A stretch of 64,000 nucleotides of DNA from Umbilicaria muhlenbergii (taxonomy: Eukaryota; Ascomycota; Lecanoromycetes; Umbilicariales; Umbilicariaceae). Positions within the stretch are counted from its first letter, which is position 1. Each line of letters begins with the position of its first letter. A program made the position numbers and the translations under genes. Below, piece by piece: positions 1 through 12,419 of this stretch. The stretch is from NCBI GenBank assembly GCA_000611775.1, contig KK106983.1, positions 4,779,818-4,843,817 on the forward strand. Reading direction: 5' to 3'. Under the pieces are notes generated by a model. That model ran no database searches. It worked only from the letters and a program-made list of their open reading frames with translations, and had not been told where the DNA came from.

Positions 1-894
<894 letters not shown>

Positions 895-1345
895 ATGTTT
901 GCCCATGCTTCTGGGGGTCTTGCTCTGCTGGCATTAGGTCACTTTGTGAGGAAAAGGTGTTAAGGTCTTTGGGGTCTTTGGACTGAGCGATTTAATGGAG
1001 AGGCAGTCGGAAACAGCGGTCATTGCAGTTAGCTATCTTCAATTGATAAAATGATCTACAACGGCGACAGCCTATTGAGATGCCCTGCATATTATCGGTG
1101 TCCGTACCTTTTAGCAAGCATGGGAAACCATAAAACTTCAAAGTCCCCTTGGAAAGGGCACGATGGTAAGGTAGATGGACCCTGCAGCAAGCCTGAGGAG
1201 CCCCACTACTGTTGCTCGTTTGCCGGATATCGTACGAGCACTTCATTCAAGACCTGGAATTCAGTTTTCCCAATAAACTTATCACTTGCTCGCTCGTGTC
1301 AATTTCTCCTTCTTAGTTTAGCCTCCAATATATCCTATACACTTC
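895..1345. other. Intergenic, GFA1 3' end and RIB4 promoter
   Basis: 451 bp between two same-strand genes. It must hold the GFA1 3' UTR and the RIB4 promoter. The open frames here have no recognisable similarity. No repeat or RNA gene was seen. Confidence 0.7.
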
Positions 1346-2141
<796 letters not shown>

Positions 2142-2364
2142 AGGTGAGTGAAATGGTCTAGAGGAGGGATGGGTTTAAGGGTGTAAGAGAAGGTGGTCTA
2201 TATGACTAGAATTCGATCCATGGGTTGGCGTATGGGATGGAAAAGGCCTGTTGGTATAGCTGTTCGGTGTTTGGAAAACCTTTTCCTTGGTGGGAACGCT
2301 CTATGCTTGCACGCTGGGAATGTGGTAATACATCATTAGAATGACCTCTCCGACCGCCCACCCA

Positions 2365-3446
2365 TTACTCCTCCATCTTTTCTCCCTCCTCTGCCGGCTT
2401 CTCCTCTTCCTCATCATCCCCCTCCAGTGCCTTCTTAGCGGCCTTCTCTGCTTCCTCAAGTATGTGCTTCGGTACCTCCTCGTGTCTCCCTTTTGTCGGT
2501 CCGTCTAGTGAACTGATCCACGTCATCTCGAGCTCGAAGTCCTTGTCTTTGCTGTCTTCGTGTGCGACATGAATTATTCGGGCAGCTTCCTTGACGCCTT
2601 CGTGGAGCGTAAGGGTGCCGGATGCTAGATCTAACTTCTCGAGTTCTGCTTTCGCGGCCTGTCTACCTTTTCCCGTTGCTGCTCCATAGTAACCCTGTGG
2701 CTCCGTCAGCATGGACGGCTCCTAAGTTGGCGATATTGTGTCAACGGTACCCAGTAGAGACCACTCGGCTCGATCATGTACAAACCTGGTCCGCCTGCTT
2801 TGGCACCCTCGACCTTCCCTCCCGAGCCCACTTTAGGTCCGGTTCCAACTTGTCCATCCACAGGTAGCTCAGCTTCTGAATCCCATGCGCCCACTATCGC
2901 CGTCACACCGAATGGTCGTACACTAGAGTAGAGTGTATACGCCTGAACATAGCCGCCTAATCTGCTAGCCAATGCTGCTATGGGGATGGGATTTTTGTAC
3001 GTTGACCGCCATGATGAAGCTTCGTCGCGAGCTCTGGACACGAAATGGCGACCGTCTGGTATTAAGCCTGATGACACAACGCCGATATTTCTATCCACCG
3101 TCGCTATGCGCTTGTTGGCACCTGGTTTGAGTAGTTTGCTGCTGATGATCTTCTCTACCGCTAGGACCACTCCGTCTTTACACCTTATGCCGACGGATGT
3201 GCCTCCATTCTCTACTGCCTTGACCGCATATTCGACCTATACGCAGGACGACATTAGAACGGTAGACTGCTGACCACCGGAAAAGAACCATCTCACCTGG
3301 AAGTTCCTGCCGTCAGGTGAGAAGACCGAATTGGAGAGATCGTAGCCCGTCCCTATGGATGTCTGCAAAGTAAAGGATTTGGTCAGCCTGCTTAAAATGG
3401 TATAGGTGTGATGATGTACGAAGCTGAAGCGATATATACTGACCAT
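2365..3446 (-). CDS. PRE10: 20S proteasome subunit alpha-7 (alpha type-3)
   Basis: An alpha-ring subunit of the 20S proteasome core. Spliced, it reads [32 protein letters not shown], the hallmark of proteasome alpha subunits (YD-S-FSP-GR--QVEYA-KA). After it come KDGVVLAVEK, the RHFVSRARDEA region, GLYMIEPSGLYWGYYGAATGKG, and an acidic tail (DDEEEEKPAEEGEKMEE) characteristic of the PRE10/PSMA3 subunit. Exons on the minus strand are 3446-3444 (start codon only), 3362-3297, 3236-2751 and 2694-2365. Introns lie at 3363-3443, 3237-3296 and 2695-2750. The start exon holding only ATG is inferred because the intron donor (GTCAGT) follows immediately and the next exon begins with the conserved TSIGTGYD. 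Its promoter region is shared with the divergent gene at 4018. Confidence 0.94.
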
Positions 3447-4017
3447 GATGATCGTAGAGACACTGACTGGATAATGGGGTAGAGGTGATTCTGGGGCGAT
3501 GCTGGGGAGCTGTATTGACTACCTAAGTTGAAGCTCTCAGGCACGGCGACGATGGCGCGTAAGATGCCGCTTAATCCATTGTAGGCTTAGCGCATCTCAG
3601 CCCCCCCATGCCAAATGTGGTGATCACTGCGATCTCTTCTGCCGAGTGACCTTTGCTGCCCGACATCAGCAACTCGACAACCCAATATCAAAGACACTTG
3701 CTAATAGGCCCTCTACACGTTGCAGCAAGTTGCATCCAGTCCTTCCTTATTTGCTCCAGCTCTCTTTTGACTCCTTCGACAGCTTTGACCTTCCTGCTTA
3801 GCTGACTCCAACATCCACATGACCCACTGGATTCCAGCTCAAGCTCGTGACGTATTTTCTATTTGGTCTTCTTAGATTCAAGTACATAGCATAGGCAGTC
3901 ATAATATCCAAACAAGATAGTCCGCGTCGTTATATCTGTCCGAGTCCCTTCTCTGTGCCTTGTCCATGACAATATCTAATTTCTAGCATCATCGATACCA
4001 GGTTCGCTGCTACACTC
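3447..4017. promoter_or_regulatory. Divergent promoter region, PRE10 / unknown gene
   Basis: 571 bp between the PRE10 start (minus) and the start of the unknown gene at 4018 (plus). No coding signal was seen. It probably contains both promoters. No specific operator could be named. Confidence 0.5.
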
Positions 4018-4975
4018 ATGGCATCTTCCATGAACTACCAATGCCAGGGCTGCGGTGCCTTCACAGAAATACAGCAAGCCATGCCAGAGTTTCTGGATCA
4101 CCACAACTGTGCAGCTGTGAGTCACGTCAATATCACTCAGGAGGACTACTGATAATTTGATACAGTGCGGCCTCAGTGCGCAGGAGGGCCATATCAAACT
4201 GCAAACCGAGTTGGCTTCGTTGTTTTCTCGGAACCTCACCATCGCAAATAGTGCTACGGAAGGAGCTAGCACCACTCAAGGACTTAGCCCCCAGACGGGT
4301 AACTCGATCACCTACAGCATAAGTCAACATTATCACCATTCGGCGCATGTCGTACCCTCGAAAACATCCTCGCATACTTCAGACGCTGGTCCCGAATCTT
4401 TGCCTTCCTCCTCAACTCAGGAGTCAGTGCAATACACCCTCTTCCAACACAATATTGATCCCTCGCGTATATCATCCTCGCAGCTGGTGATGCTTGAACA
4501 GGCCGGCCCAGAGGAGCGCGCACGACTACTTGGACTCTGGCGTCTCACTCCTCCGGAAACCTCCTATTTTGGGCTGCACGAGCCCGATCACGATGACAAC
4601 GTGGAGACACAGATGGAAGAAGACTGCGGCGGCAGTTTTACAGCAACGTCAGGTGGGGAGCCAAGACAAGTTGCGGAACCGTACATCATGTCGGGGTACG
4701 AGAGTCTCGCACAGAGAGACTATGAGCAGCAGGCGAACCATGTCTACAACCCTCTCGGTCTATCAAAGACATACTCGCCGCTCATCTCACCAATGGGAGG
4801 TCAGTACAATCGAGCGACGGATCCTATTTACGGCAGCAAAGAGTGGTGGCATCATTCCATGTCACACCTACCCATGGAGCATCAATATGGTATGTTTGAC
4901 CAGATGAATCAATCTCAACATCAGCCGCCAAACTTCGTGGGCATACATGGTCCGGAGGATGAGGAGATGCTCTAG
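4018..4975 (+). CDS. Unknown protein with N-terminal Cys/His cluster
   Basis: I do not recognise this protein. Exon 1 (4018-4116) encodes 33 residues with C-x2-C (CQGC) followed by HHNC, a spacing that could bind one zinc ion. A 49-nt intron (4117-4165) joins in phase 0 to exon 2 (4166-4975). The total is 302 residues. Exon 2 has a short conserved-looking stretch (LVMLEQAGPEERARLLGLWRL) that may form a helix. The rest is rich in Ser, Gln, His and Tyr and probably disordered, ending in an acidic GPEDEEML. There is no signal peptide or membrane segment. A DNA-binding or adaptor role is only a guess from the Cys/His cluster. Confidence 0.75.
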
Positions 4976-6340
4976 GCTAGCTTGCGTGGTTCGTATCGAC
5001 TAGATACCCTCGCTATCCGCGTTCCTTCACAAAGTTCTGCGTTTTGCCTACTTCCATTGACAGACATCGTCATTGTCATGTGCTATTATGGCTGGAGCAG
5101 GTGAGTCGTCCACGCCATACCCATACCTCTCCAAGTCTGCATCGACCTGGCGCTTCGAATCTACCACCTAAACAGCAGTTCGACTTTACGGGTCAGGTCA
5201 GTCATTACTATCCCAGTCATTCTATCGCGGCCCCTGGCCCTAACAGCAGCGCGGCATACTTTTCCCGATACGAGCTCAAGGGTGTCCCACTCTTCGTCAT
5301 CAGCAGCACTACCCTCGGCGGCAAGCACCACATGATACTAGATTCTATCTCTTCGAAGCATCACGAGCTCATGTGAAACCCACAATAAAGCTCTAGTACA
5401 AAATCTCCGCTCCCTACTCCCTGCTCCCTGCTCCTTGCTTCCCTCCCCTTTTTTCGAATTGCTGCTGTGTCCCTGTTTTCGGGACACCTTTCTGCGGCCG
5501 AGGGCGTCACAGCTACCCAGGTGTGTTTTGGCCAATTAATACATGAACAGACGTGGAAGTACCGGGCGAGGAACTTTTAGTGTGTTAGCCTCTGGTGCGC
5601 GCGCAGGTCCGGCACCTTGCCTGTAGCTAGTTGTCCCAGATTCCTACTAAATTGGAACTACAATTATCTTTGACCGCACTGCAGCGCAAGCATAGAAATT
5701 ACATGGGTTTACTAACTGTATTTGGTAACGAACTACGTATGAAAAGTCACCAGCGCGTGTGGACGTCAAAGTTGGCCTGCAGAATGTTTACTAAGACGGA
5801 AAAGTACCAAGCTATCTCCCAGGCTACCCAAGACCTAAGGTCTTACAAATGAAACAAGACATAAATTAACCCCTTCCTCGCCCAAACAGACTCTGGGGTT
5901 CGAAACAAAGGCCGTATGTGAAGAGGAAAGTAAGATCATTAAGGAAAGCTGAGCAGCGAAGCCCAGCGATGGAAGAAAGGTAAGAGTCGTTCAAATCCAC
6001 CCGTCGTTAACGTTCGCTTGTCCTGACTGGTCGATATCTGGCGTACAAATCGTAATTGATGTAGGTATCGATAAGCTGATGACAAAGAGATGGGACTTGT
6101 ACCGTCGAGGAAGGTGGAAACCAGCCATCACCAAGACTGACTGATGATATGTGGCCAGGAGCGAACTCGGAATCGGAAATTGGACTGAAAATGCAGATCT
6201 ATTTCGAAGAGAAAACGCCGTGGGAAAAAGTGTTGCTATCCAAAGAGAAAAGTGAGAAGGGTATCAGCTGTCGTCCCGTACCGTAATTCCAGATGCAGAA
6301 TCCGTTGATTCTGGTTCATCCCGCTGGCCTGGCGATGGGC
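4976..6340. other. Intergenic between unknown gene and pheromone gene
   Basis: About 1.4 kb holding the doubtful ORF above and, near 5405-5440, short pyrimidine-rich direct repeats of the type CTCCCTG. The downstream end must contain the 3' UTR of the minus-strand pheromone gene. A B-box-like GTTCAAATCC at about 5990 has no matching A box or cloverleaf. Nothing else was seen. Confidence 0.5.
5044..5376 (+). CDS. Doubtful short ORF
   Basis: An open frame of 110 codons starts with ATG just downstream of the unknown gene. Its last 60 residues have a balanced composition, but I recognise no family. A GT donor and CAG acceptor inside it (5099 region to about 5173) offer no clearly better model. 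It may simply be 3' UTR of the upstream gene. Confidence 0.15.
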   Translation: MPTSIDRHRHCHVLLWLEQVSRPRHTHTSPSLHRPGASNLPPKQQFDFTGQVSHYYPSHSIAAPGPNSSAAYFSRYELKGVPLFVISSTTLGGKHHMILDSISSKHHELM

Positions 6341-6930
6341 TTAGATCTTCTCCACGGTCGCGGACAAGTCGTCGAGCGCACGCTTGGCCTTGGAGCAGAT
6401 CTCACCCGGGCGGTAGCAGAAGTGGTGGACAGCCGCGGCTTCTGGCTCCGGGGCAGCAACTGGCTCGGCGATGGCTGCGGCAACGGCCTCGGCGGCGCGC
6501 TTGGTCTTGGAGCAGATCTCGCCGGGCCGGTAGCAGAAGTGGTGGACGGCCTCTGTGAGATATGTTAGCATTAGGACGAGGGGGGTGGGGGAAAGGTATG
6601 CTTACCAGGAGCGGGGGCGGGAAGAGCCGCAGCGTGTGCCTCTGCGACGGCTTCCGCGAGGGCGAGAGCGTCACGCTTGGCCTTGGAGCAGATCTCGCCC
6701 GGGCGGTAGCAGAAGTGGTGGACTCTGGCGTCCGCCTCGGCGTTGGCTGCAGGTTCAGCGACGGCCTCAGCGACGGCTTCGGCGGCACGCTTGAGCTTGG
6801 AGCAGATTTCGCCAGGGCGGTAGCAGAAGTGGTGGGCCGCTTCTGCGTTTGCTGCCGGCGCTGGTGCTGCGGCCGCCTCGACGGAGGCAACGGCCACGAG
6901 GGCGGTGAAGATGAGCGAGGTGACCTTCAT
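6341..6930 (-). CDS. Alpha-type peptide pheromone precursor, four repeats
   Basis: Secreted mating-pheromone precursor of the S. cerevisiae alpha-factor / filamentous ppg1 type, 178 residues, the ligand of a Ste2-type receptor. Exons are 6930-6606 and 6552-6341 with a 53-nt phase-1 intron. Residues 1 to about 19 form a signal peptide (MKVTSLIFTALVAVASVEA). Four copies of HHFCYRPGEICSK follow at residues 33-45, 71-83, 112-124 and 151-163. Each ends in a Lys-Arg Kex2 site (SK-L/A/T-KR) and is preceded by X-Ala/X-Pro dipeptides suited to a Ste13-type dipeptidyl peptidase. The C-x3-G-x2-C core equals the known ascomycete core W-C-x3-G-x2-C, but Phe stands in for Trp. An in-frame upstream ATG (7035) would spoil the signal peptide, so I use 6930. 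The mature ends are inferred. Confidence 0.92.
6380..6834 (-). repeat. Four 48-bp pheromone-coding repeats
   Basis: Near-identical coding units lie at 6787-6834, 6673-6720, 6497-6544 and 6380-6427, each encoding the 13-residue core plus X-Lys-Arg. The intron separates units 2 and 3. The amino acids of the core are identical in all four, while spacers differ, which indicates selection or gene conversion on the peptide. Confidence 0.93.
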
Positions 6931-8518
6931 GTTGACGATGTTTGAAGTTTGAAGATGTTTTTGGAAGATGTGATGGTAATGAAAGACTGCTGTAGAGGTT
7001 GAGGCAGTTGATGTGGATGTGGAAGTGAGTTTCAAAGGAGAGACTTTGGGTGAAGAATCTAGGGTTTCAAAGGAAGCTGAGGTTTTATAATCGCCCGATT
7101 CCTGAAAAGTCTCAATAGAATCCGAACAGTGTTCAAACAGTCAGACAGGTATCGATAAAGGATTCCTAGTCAAAAGGAAGCCTATCATCCAATCTCAGGC
7201 GTAGTTGTGTCAATAAAGCGTAATGGGTGACGGATATTTGTCAATAAGGATTCGGCTCTAGAGCAATAGAAAGAACAAGGAGAGGTCTCTGAGAACTCCT
7301 CCGGGAAAGGCGGGACTGAACGAAGATCACTGTAGGGCAAGAGAAAGATGAGCCTGAGCAAACGAGTCTAAGAGTAACATTGCATCAAAGGAACATTATG
7401 GTCGATCACATTCTAGAAATCATGTCCCTTCCAGGAAGGAAACAAAATAGTGCATGACCTTCGCAGACTCAATTCCAATTGCCTGAAACATAGCGCTCCT
7501 GGTAGCCATCTATCCGAGATCAGATATTAAGGCTGGAGACCTGGAGGCGTTGCACCTGGCATGACCAAGAGTCTTCCCAGAACTATGTCTCTTTATGCGT
7601 ATATCAAAGAGAGATTTGTATCAGCAGGACAACTGTGCCTTTGTAGGTGAGCAATATAGCTCTATGTTGTTTAGGTTATTGATACCCTAAAACGGACGAT
7701 GTGGCGCTAAGCCCGATTAGGCGAGCTCGACCTGTTAGCAGCAACGCTGAAGCGCACCGGCAAGGAATAGAAGGAACATAGATAGAACAAGCGATAGAAC
7801 TGTCATGACAGATCTGATAGGTAGTGAAAGCCATATGACGACATATCGTCGAGGTGGTGGGGCCTCTGCCACATGCGGGTTTGACCTACCAAGCCCCATG
7901 ATCAATGAGCCTTGATTGCACACATGAGCACACCCTAAAAAGTATAGCTTCCATGTCACTACTGAAATTAGAAGCCAACACAATGTAGCATTGGTCGTAA
8001 AGCAATAGCTACTCATAGTAGAAACTATGTGGTTTTCACAGAGGTTGGCAGCGTTGGATACGCATCCAGAACATTGAGACCTAAAGCACCGAATGACTCT
8101 AAGAAAAGCAGGAGATTGCAAGTATGTAGAGAATTTCAAAACGTTTATACATGCTTCTTCAACCTTTTTCTCTTATCTTCTGGGGACAGAGCGTGATGCA
8201 ATGAAGGGTCCGCGGCGCCAGGAGTATGACTGGATCATCAATGCCTGTCTCCGCATAGTGAAAAGTCTAATACTCGTGTAGAATGGTGCTTGCCATTCCT
8301 GAGAAGGTCGCCACTGAGAATGGACTATCAGTGCACAGAAGTGCTTTTGGTGTGGTTTAGCGGAGAGAAATGGTGAACGTGGGAATGGTGAGCCCCATTA
8401 TGCGGCTCTGTACTAGCGTGGTTTCCTCGTGGTCAGTGCCCGCCTTGCTTTTTCGAGCTCCAGCATCATCTCCCAAACACTCGTCAAGTCTCTTCCTGTT
8501 CTGCGCAGCTCCTTCACC
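6931..8518. other. Intergenic, pheromone promoter and IDH1 promoter
   Basis: 1.6 kb between two divergent genes. Open frames on both strands (for example 7735-8139 minus) have no recognisable similarity or codon pattern. It should carry the regulatory region of the pheromone gene. No repeat was seen. Confidence 0.55.
7083..7089 (-). promoter_or_regulatory. Possible TATA box of the pheromone gene
   Basis: Read on the minus strand this is TATAAAA, about 155 bp upstream of the chosen ATG. That distance suits the 5' UTR of a strongly regulated fungal gene. No other promoter element is claimed. Confidence 0.45.
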
Positions 8519-9965
8519 ATGCTTGGTCGCACTTCTACTCGCACTGCTCAGGTATGTAGATTGGGACAATATGGTTCTGAATCCTTTACAGCTCGCAAGG
8601 GTAAATTGAAGTGCTAACATATCGCCTTGTTATCAGTGCCTCTTGCGGGCGTCACAACCATGCATTGCCCCGCGGACTGCAGCGAGGAGTATGTGGTATA
8701 GAAAGATTTATTAGCAGCGTATCTCTCTGACTCATCATTACAGCCATGGCCACCGTCCAGTCCGACATTTTCAAACCCACCAAGTACGGAGGGAAGTACA
8801 CTGTGACCCTTATCCCAGGTATGTTGGACGGCCGCTTGACTGCCATATTCTCCCATTGACTGTGGAATATAGGTGACGGTATTGGTGCCGAGGTCGCCGA
8901 GTCCGTGAAGACCGTGTTCAAAGCGGACAATGTACCGATTGAGTGGGAGCAGGTCGATGTCACTGGAGTAGAATCGGGAGACAAGCATTCGGAGGAACTG
9001 TTTCGAGAGTCGATAGCTTCGTTGAAGAGGAATAAACTTGGGCTCAAAGGTATGAGGCACCCAGCTAGTGACGATCACTTCGCTGGAACGACAAAGGTAT
9101 CCTACATACGCCCGTTGAACGGTCCGGTCACCAATCCTTCAACGTCGCATTACGTCAAGAACTCGATATCTACGCCTCTATAGTCCTCATCAAGAACATC
9201 CCTGGCTACAAGACTCGCCACGACAACGTCGATCTATGCATCATCCGTGAAAACACCGAGGGCGAATACTCCGGTCTGGAACACCAATCTGTCGAAGGAG
9301 TCGTTGAGTCACTCAAGATCATCACACGGGCAAAATCTGAGCGCATCGCAAAGTTTGCATTCAGCTTCGCTCTTGCAAACAATAGGAAGAAGGTCACTTG
9401 CATACACAAGGCAAACATTATGAAGCTTGCAGATGGACTTTTTAGGAACACGTTTAAGAAGGTTGCAGAAGATTATCCAACATTGGAGACCAACGATATG
9501 ATCGTAGACAACGCCTCTATGCAGTGTGTTTCAAGGCCGCAACAATTCGACGTTATGGTTATGCCCAATCTGTACGGTGGTATCCTGTCCAATGTAGGAG
9601 CTGCGTTGGTTGGTGGACCTGGTATTGTACCAGGGTGTAACATGGGCCGAGATGTTGCTGTCTTCGAGCCCGGATGTCGACATGTTGGACTCGACATTAA
9701 AGGCAAAGATCAAGCGAACCCAACCGCAATGATCTTGTCTGGCTCAATGCTCTTACGACACCTTGGTTTGGATGAGCATGCGAATCGCATCTCCAAGGCA
9801 GTTTACGACGTTATTAGCGAAGGGTGAGTAGACCCAGCCATCACTCTGGGGCCGAGATGTGACTAACTTTGATTCAGTCAAGCTCGAACTCGGGATATGG
9901 GTGGTAACTCCACTACCCACGAATTTACTCGAGCGGTCTTGGACAAGATGGAAGCTGCGAACTAG
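8519..9965 (+). CDS. IDH1: NAD-dependent isocitrate dehydrogenase, subunit 1
   Basis: Mitochondrial regulatory subunit of NAD-isocitrate dehydrogenase, which oxidises isocitrate to 2-oxoglutarate in the TCA cycle. Exons are 8519-8551, 8637-8688, 8744-8818, 8873-9049, 9097-9823 and 9878-9965. The N-terminus is a basic presequence (MLGRTSTRTAQ then RTAARTMAT). After it come VTLIPGDGIGAEVAESV, DIYASIVLIKNIPGY, the segment DLCIIRENTEGEYSGLEH, and NIMKLADGLF. The C-terminal third has the metal and substrate region (DNASMQ, MPNLYGGILSNVGAALVGG) and ends STTHEFTRAVLDKMEAAN. The exon density at the 5' end is typical for ascomycete IDH1. The splice junctions restore family sequence at every joint, including LKG-ILHTPVERSGHQSFNV. 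Confidence 0.96.
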
Positions 9966-10167
9966 AGTGGACAGATGGTGCTGTACATAATTGAACAAGC
10001 TTCTGTACTCTATTTCTCACATATCGAGCAATGTTCAGGAATGAGTATGGGCTAGCAGCAACAATGTGCAGGGGATCATAGCCCCTGACTGAACGATCAA
10101 AGCGAAACCTCGTAACGCCACGCTAATGCCAGAAGGAAGGACTCCCGTAAGACCATTGAAGACATGC

Positions 10168-11083
10168 CTAGAACGTCGGCCCCCTCTTCCTCCCGGTATA
10201 TTTCGACGAAGCCTTCACCACCTTCCCCTTCCTCTCCATCTGTTCTTTCTTCCTCAAAATCCAAGCCTTCCCCCCTTTCCTCTCCTCCCTCTTCCCCTTC
10301 TCCTTAATCCTCCTCCTCGCATCCACAACATCCACCCCACTCATCCCCTTCACCACCCCCGTAATATCCCCCTGCACATCCCCCCCTCCAACCGTCAAAA
10401 CAAGATACAACTTCCCATTCTTCGTCCCGGGATCATCCTCCAGTATCCCCGCGCCAAACCCGGCCTTGATCGCCGCCCCACTGATCATACTCCTCTGCGC
10501 CTCATTCTTCGGATAAAACTGACACACCGCCCTCCCGCCCCTCCGCAAACTCGCATACAACCCATTGAAAAACCGCGCCAGTCTCCCCGCCGCACTCACT
10601 TCGCTGCTCTCCGCATTACACAACCACTGTATCGCACTGATGCTGATCGCCGCGTCGAACGTCCCCGCCCGAAACGGCACCCCCTGCCCTATATCCGCGA
10701 GCAGCAGATCCCCGTCCACGTCCCGCTGCAGCGCGATATCGAGCATCGAGGCGGATATGTCCATGCCGATCCAGATGTGGGGGCCCCCGGAGGAGGGGTC
10801 GATGCTGGAGAGGATTTCGCCGGAGAGGCCGGAACCGCAGCCGATGTCGAGGATTAGGGAGGGGGTGGGGAGGGAGAGGAGCGAGAGGGCGCGGTGGGTC
10901 ATGGTTGATTGGATGGATTGGATGCGTGAGGAGGTGGTGTATTTACGGGATTCGGCGTCGTTGTAGAAGAGGTCGGGGGGGCTGAGGAAGGGGAGGAGGG
11001 AGGGGTGTTAGTGAGGGTTAAGGGCCGGGAGGGAGGTTTTTGGGGGAGGTGCGGGCTTACAGCGTGTCTTCTGGGCGTGACAT
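10168..11083 (-). CDS. BUD23: 18S rRNA (guanine-N7)-methyltransferase Bud23
   Basis: A nuclear SAM-dependent methyltransferase that modifies a guanine of 18S rRNA (G1575 in yeast) together with Trm112 and supports 40S maturation. Exon 1 (11083-11061) encodes MSRPEDT. After a 79-nt intron, exon 2 (10981-10168) reads PPDLFYNDAESRKYTTSSR, the family start. Motif I is LILDIGCGSGLSGEIL; GMDISASMLDIAL and LLADIGQGVPFRAG follow. The Bud23-type C-terminus is basic (WILRKKEQMERKGKVVKASSKYTGRKRG). The length, 278 residues, is normal for the family. It is divergent from SVP26, so the 255 bp between them (11084-11338) should hold both promoters. Confidence 0.95.
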
Positions 11084-11338
11084 GTTTGCGGATGGGGCTC
11101 CGGTGGGGTGCGATGTGAAACAACGTTCGCTGTAGTTCTCAGAGTGTTATTTCCGCTTTCTGTTGCTTTGATATTTCCCCTGACATGGGGAGTCGTGTTT
11201 GGCCTCGACGCATGGTGTGGGGGAGGGTTTGGAAAAAGTTCTGCCGCGATCCACCGCCTTTCCGTCGCGTGTCCTTGGCTGCCCCCCGGTTGAAGCCTCC
11301 GCATAACTGAGCACACCCACATCTCTTCAGTTTCAAAC

Positions 11339-12093
11339 ATGTGGATCCTCCCTCTCGTTGGGTATATCGGCATTCTTCTAGGCTTCAGCTTCCTCACCCT
11401 CGCTATAGGTACCTATCGCAACATATATCCCTCTCCTTGCCTCGCTAACACTCTGCCCTAGCTTCCGGACTCTACTACCTCTCCGAGCTCGTCGAGGAAC
11501 ACACCGTCCTCGCCAAGAAGCTACTTACCCGCCTCATATACGCCGTCATTGTCATTCAGATCGCTCTCACCCTCGTCGATCGGTTTCCTCCCCTCCTCTC
11601 CGTGCTCAGCATCGTCAGTCATGCTATCTATGCAGGGAACCTACGCCGCTTCCCTATCGTCAAGTTGACGGACCCACTGTTCTTGCTGTCGTGCGTGCTT
11701 GTCCTACTGAACCACTACCTTTGGTTCCGTCACTTCTCGACCCTGCCTAGGATACCGCCGGCAACGAATCCGAGATATGGGTACAAAACTAGTCGGTACG
11801 ACCAATTCGATGTTCCGTCGTTTACGGAAATAGCGTCATATTTTGGGATCTGTGTCTGGCTCGTTCCATTTTCGTTGTTTGTGTCGCTGACCGCGAGTGA
11901 GAACGTCCTGCCGAGTATGGGCAGCGAGTATGCTACGGGGGATACCAGCGGCATTGGAGGTGGAGGGGACGGGAAAGGAAAGAAAGGCGGGAAAGGCTTG
12001 GTGAGAGTCGCGGTGGACGGGGTTCGGGAATGGGTGGGGGAGACGGGCGAGGTGATGGGGTTCTGGAGGGGCGATAGGACCAGGAGGTTTTGA
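11339..12093 (+). CDS. SVP26: Svp26/TEX261-family ER export receptor
   Basis: A membrane protein of the early secretory pathway that in yeast sorts type II Golgi proteins into COPII vesicles. Exon 1 (11339-11408) and exon 2 (11462-12093) are separated by a 53-nt intron with a GCTAAC branch site. The protein has 233 residues and four hydrophobic segments: WILPLVGYIGILLGFSFLTLAI, the LIYAVIVIQIALTLVD region, the LFLLSCVLVLLNHYLWF region and FGICVWLVPFSLFVSLT. The family signature ASGLYYLSELVEEH after the first segment and YFGICVWLVPFSLFVSL near the end are both present. A Gly/Lys-rich cytosolic tail follows. Its 3' end converges on the permease gene at 12420. Confidence 0.93.
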
Positions 12094-12419
12094 GGCATTA
12101 TATTGTATACAAGGCAGGGCGTTGATGCAGCATCTAGTAACCATCGGTGATGGCAGGACTCTAGTTGTTAAGTCCCGTTCCCTCATCTACACGAAAATTA
12201 CCTCCACAACGTCTATGGTTACCGGGTTGTTTACCTTACAATCGCCCGAGGGCGCTGCAGCGACGCTCACTGACATCATATTCGTTGGCAACTGCCTGCG
12301 CCTCCACCGCTTTGTATGAAGTGCCACAGACTCCGACTTGCTGTGTTCACCATCAAAGATCTGCCCCCATTTTGATATGGATCTACATGTTCGGTCGATC
12401 TTGCCAGACATGACATTCC
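12094..12419. other. Convergent 3' ends, SVP26 and permease
   Basis: 326 bp between two tail-to-tail genes. Only 3' UTRs are expected here and nothing else was seen. Confidence 0.7.

Noticed and set aside
5985-6000. B-box-like GTTCAAATCC suggesting a tRNA
   Set aside because: There is no A box at the right distance and no acceptor or anticodon stem could be paired.
6402-6945. Overlapping frames across the pheromone gene
   Set aside because: Repetitive GC-rich coding sequence opens other frames. Only the minus frame with signal peptide and Kex2 sites makes biological sense.
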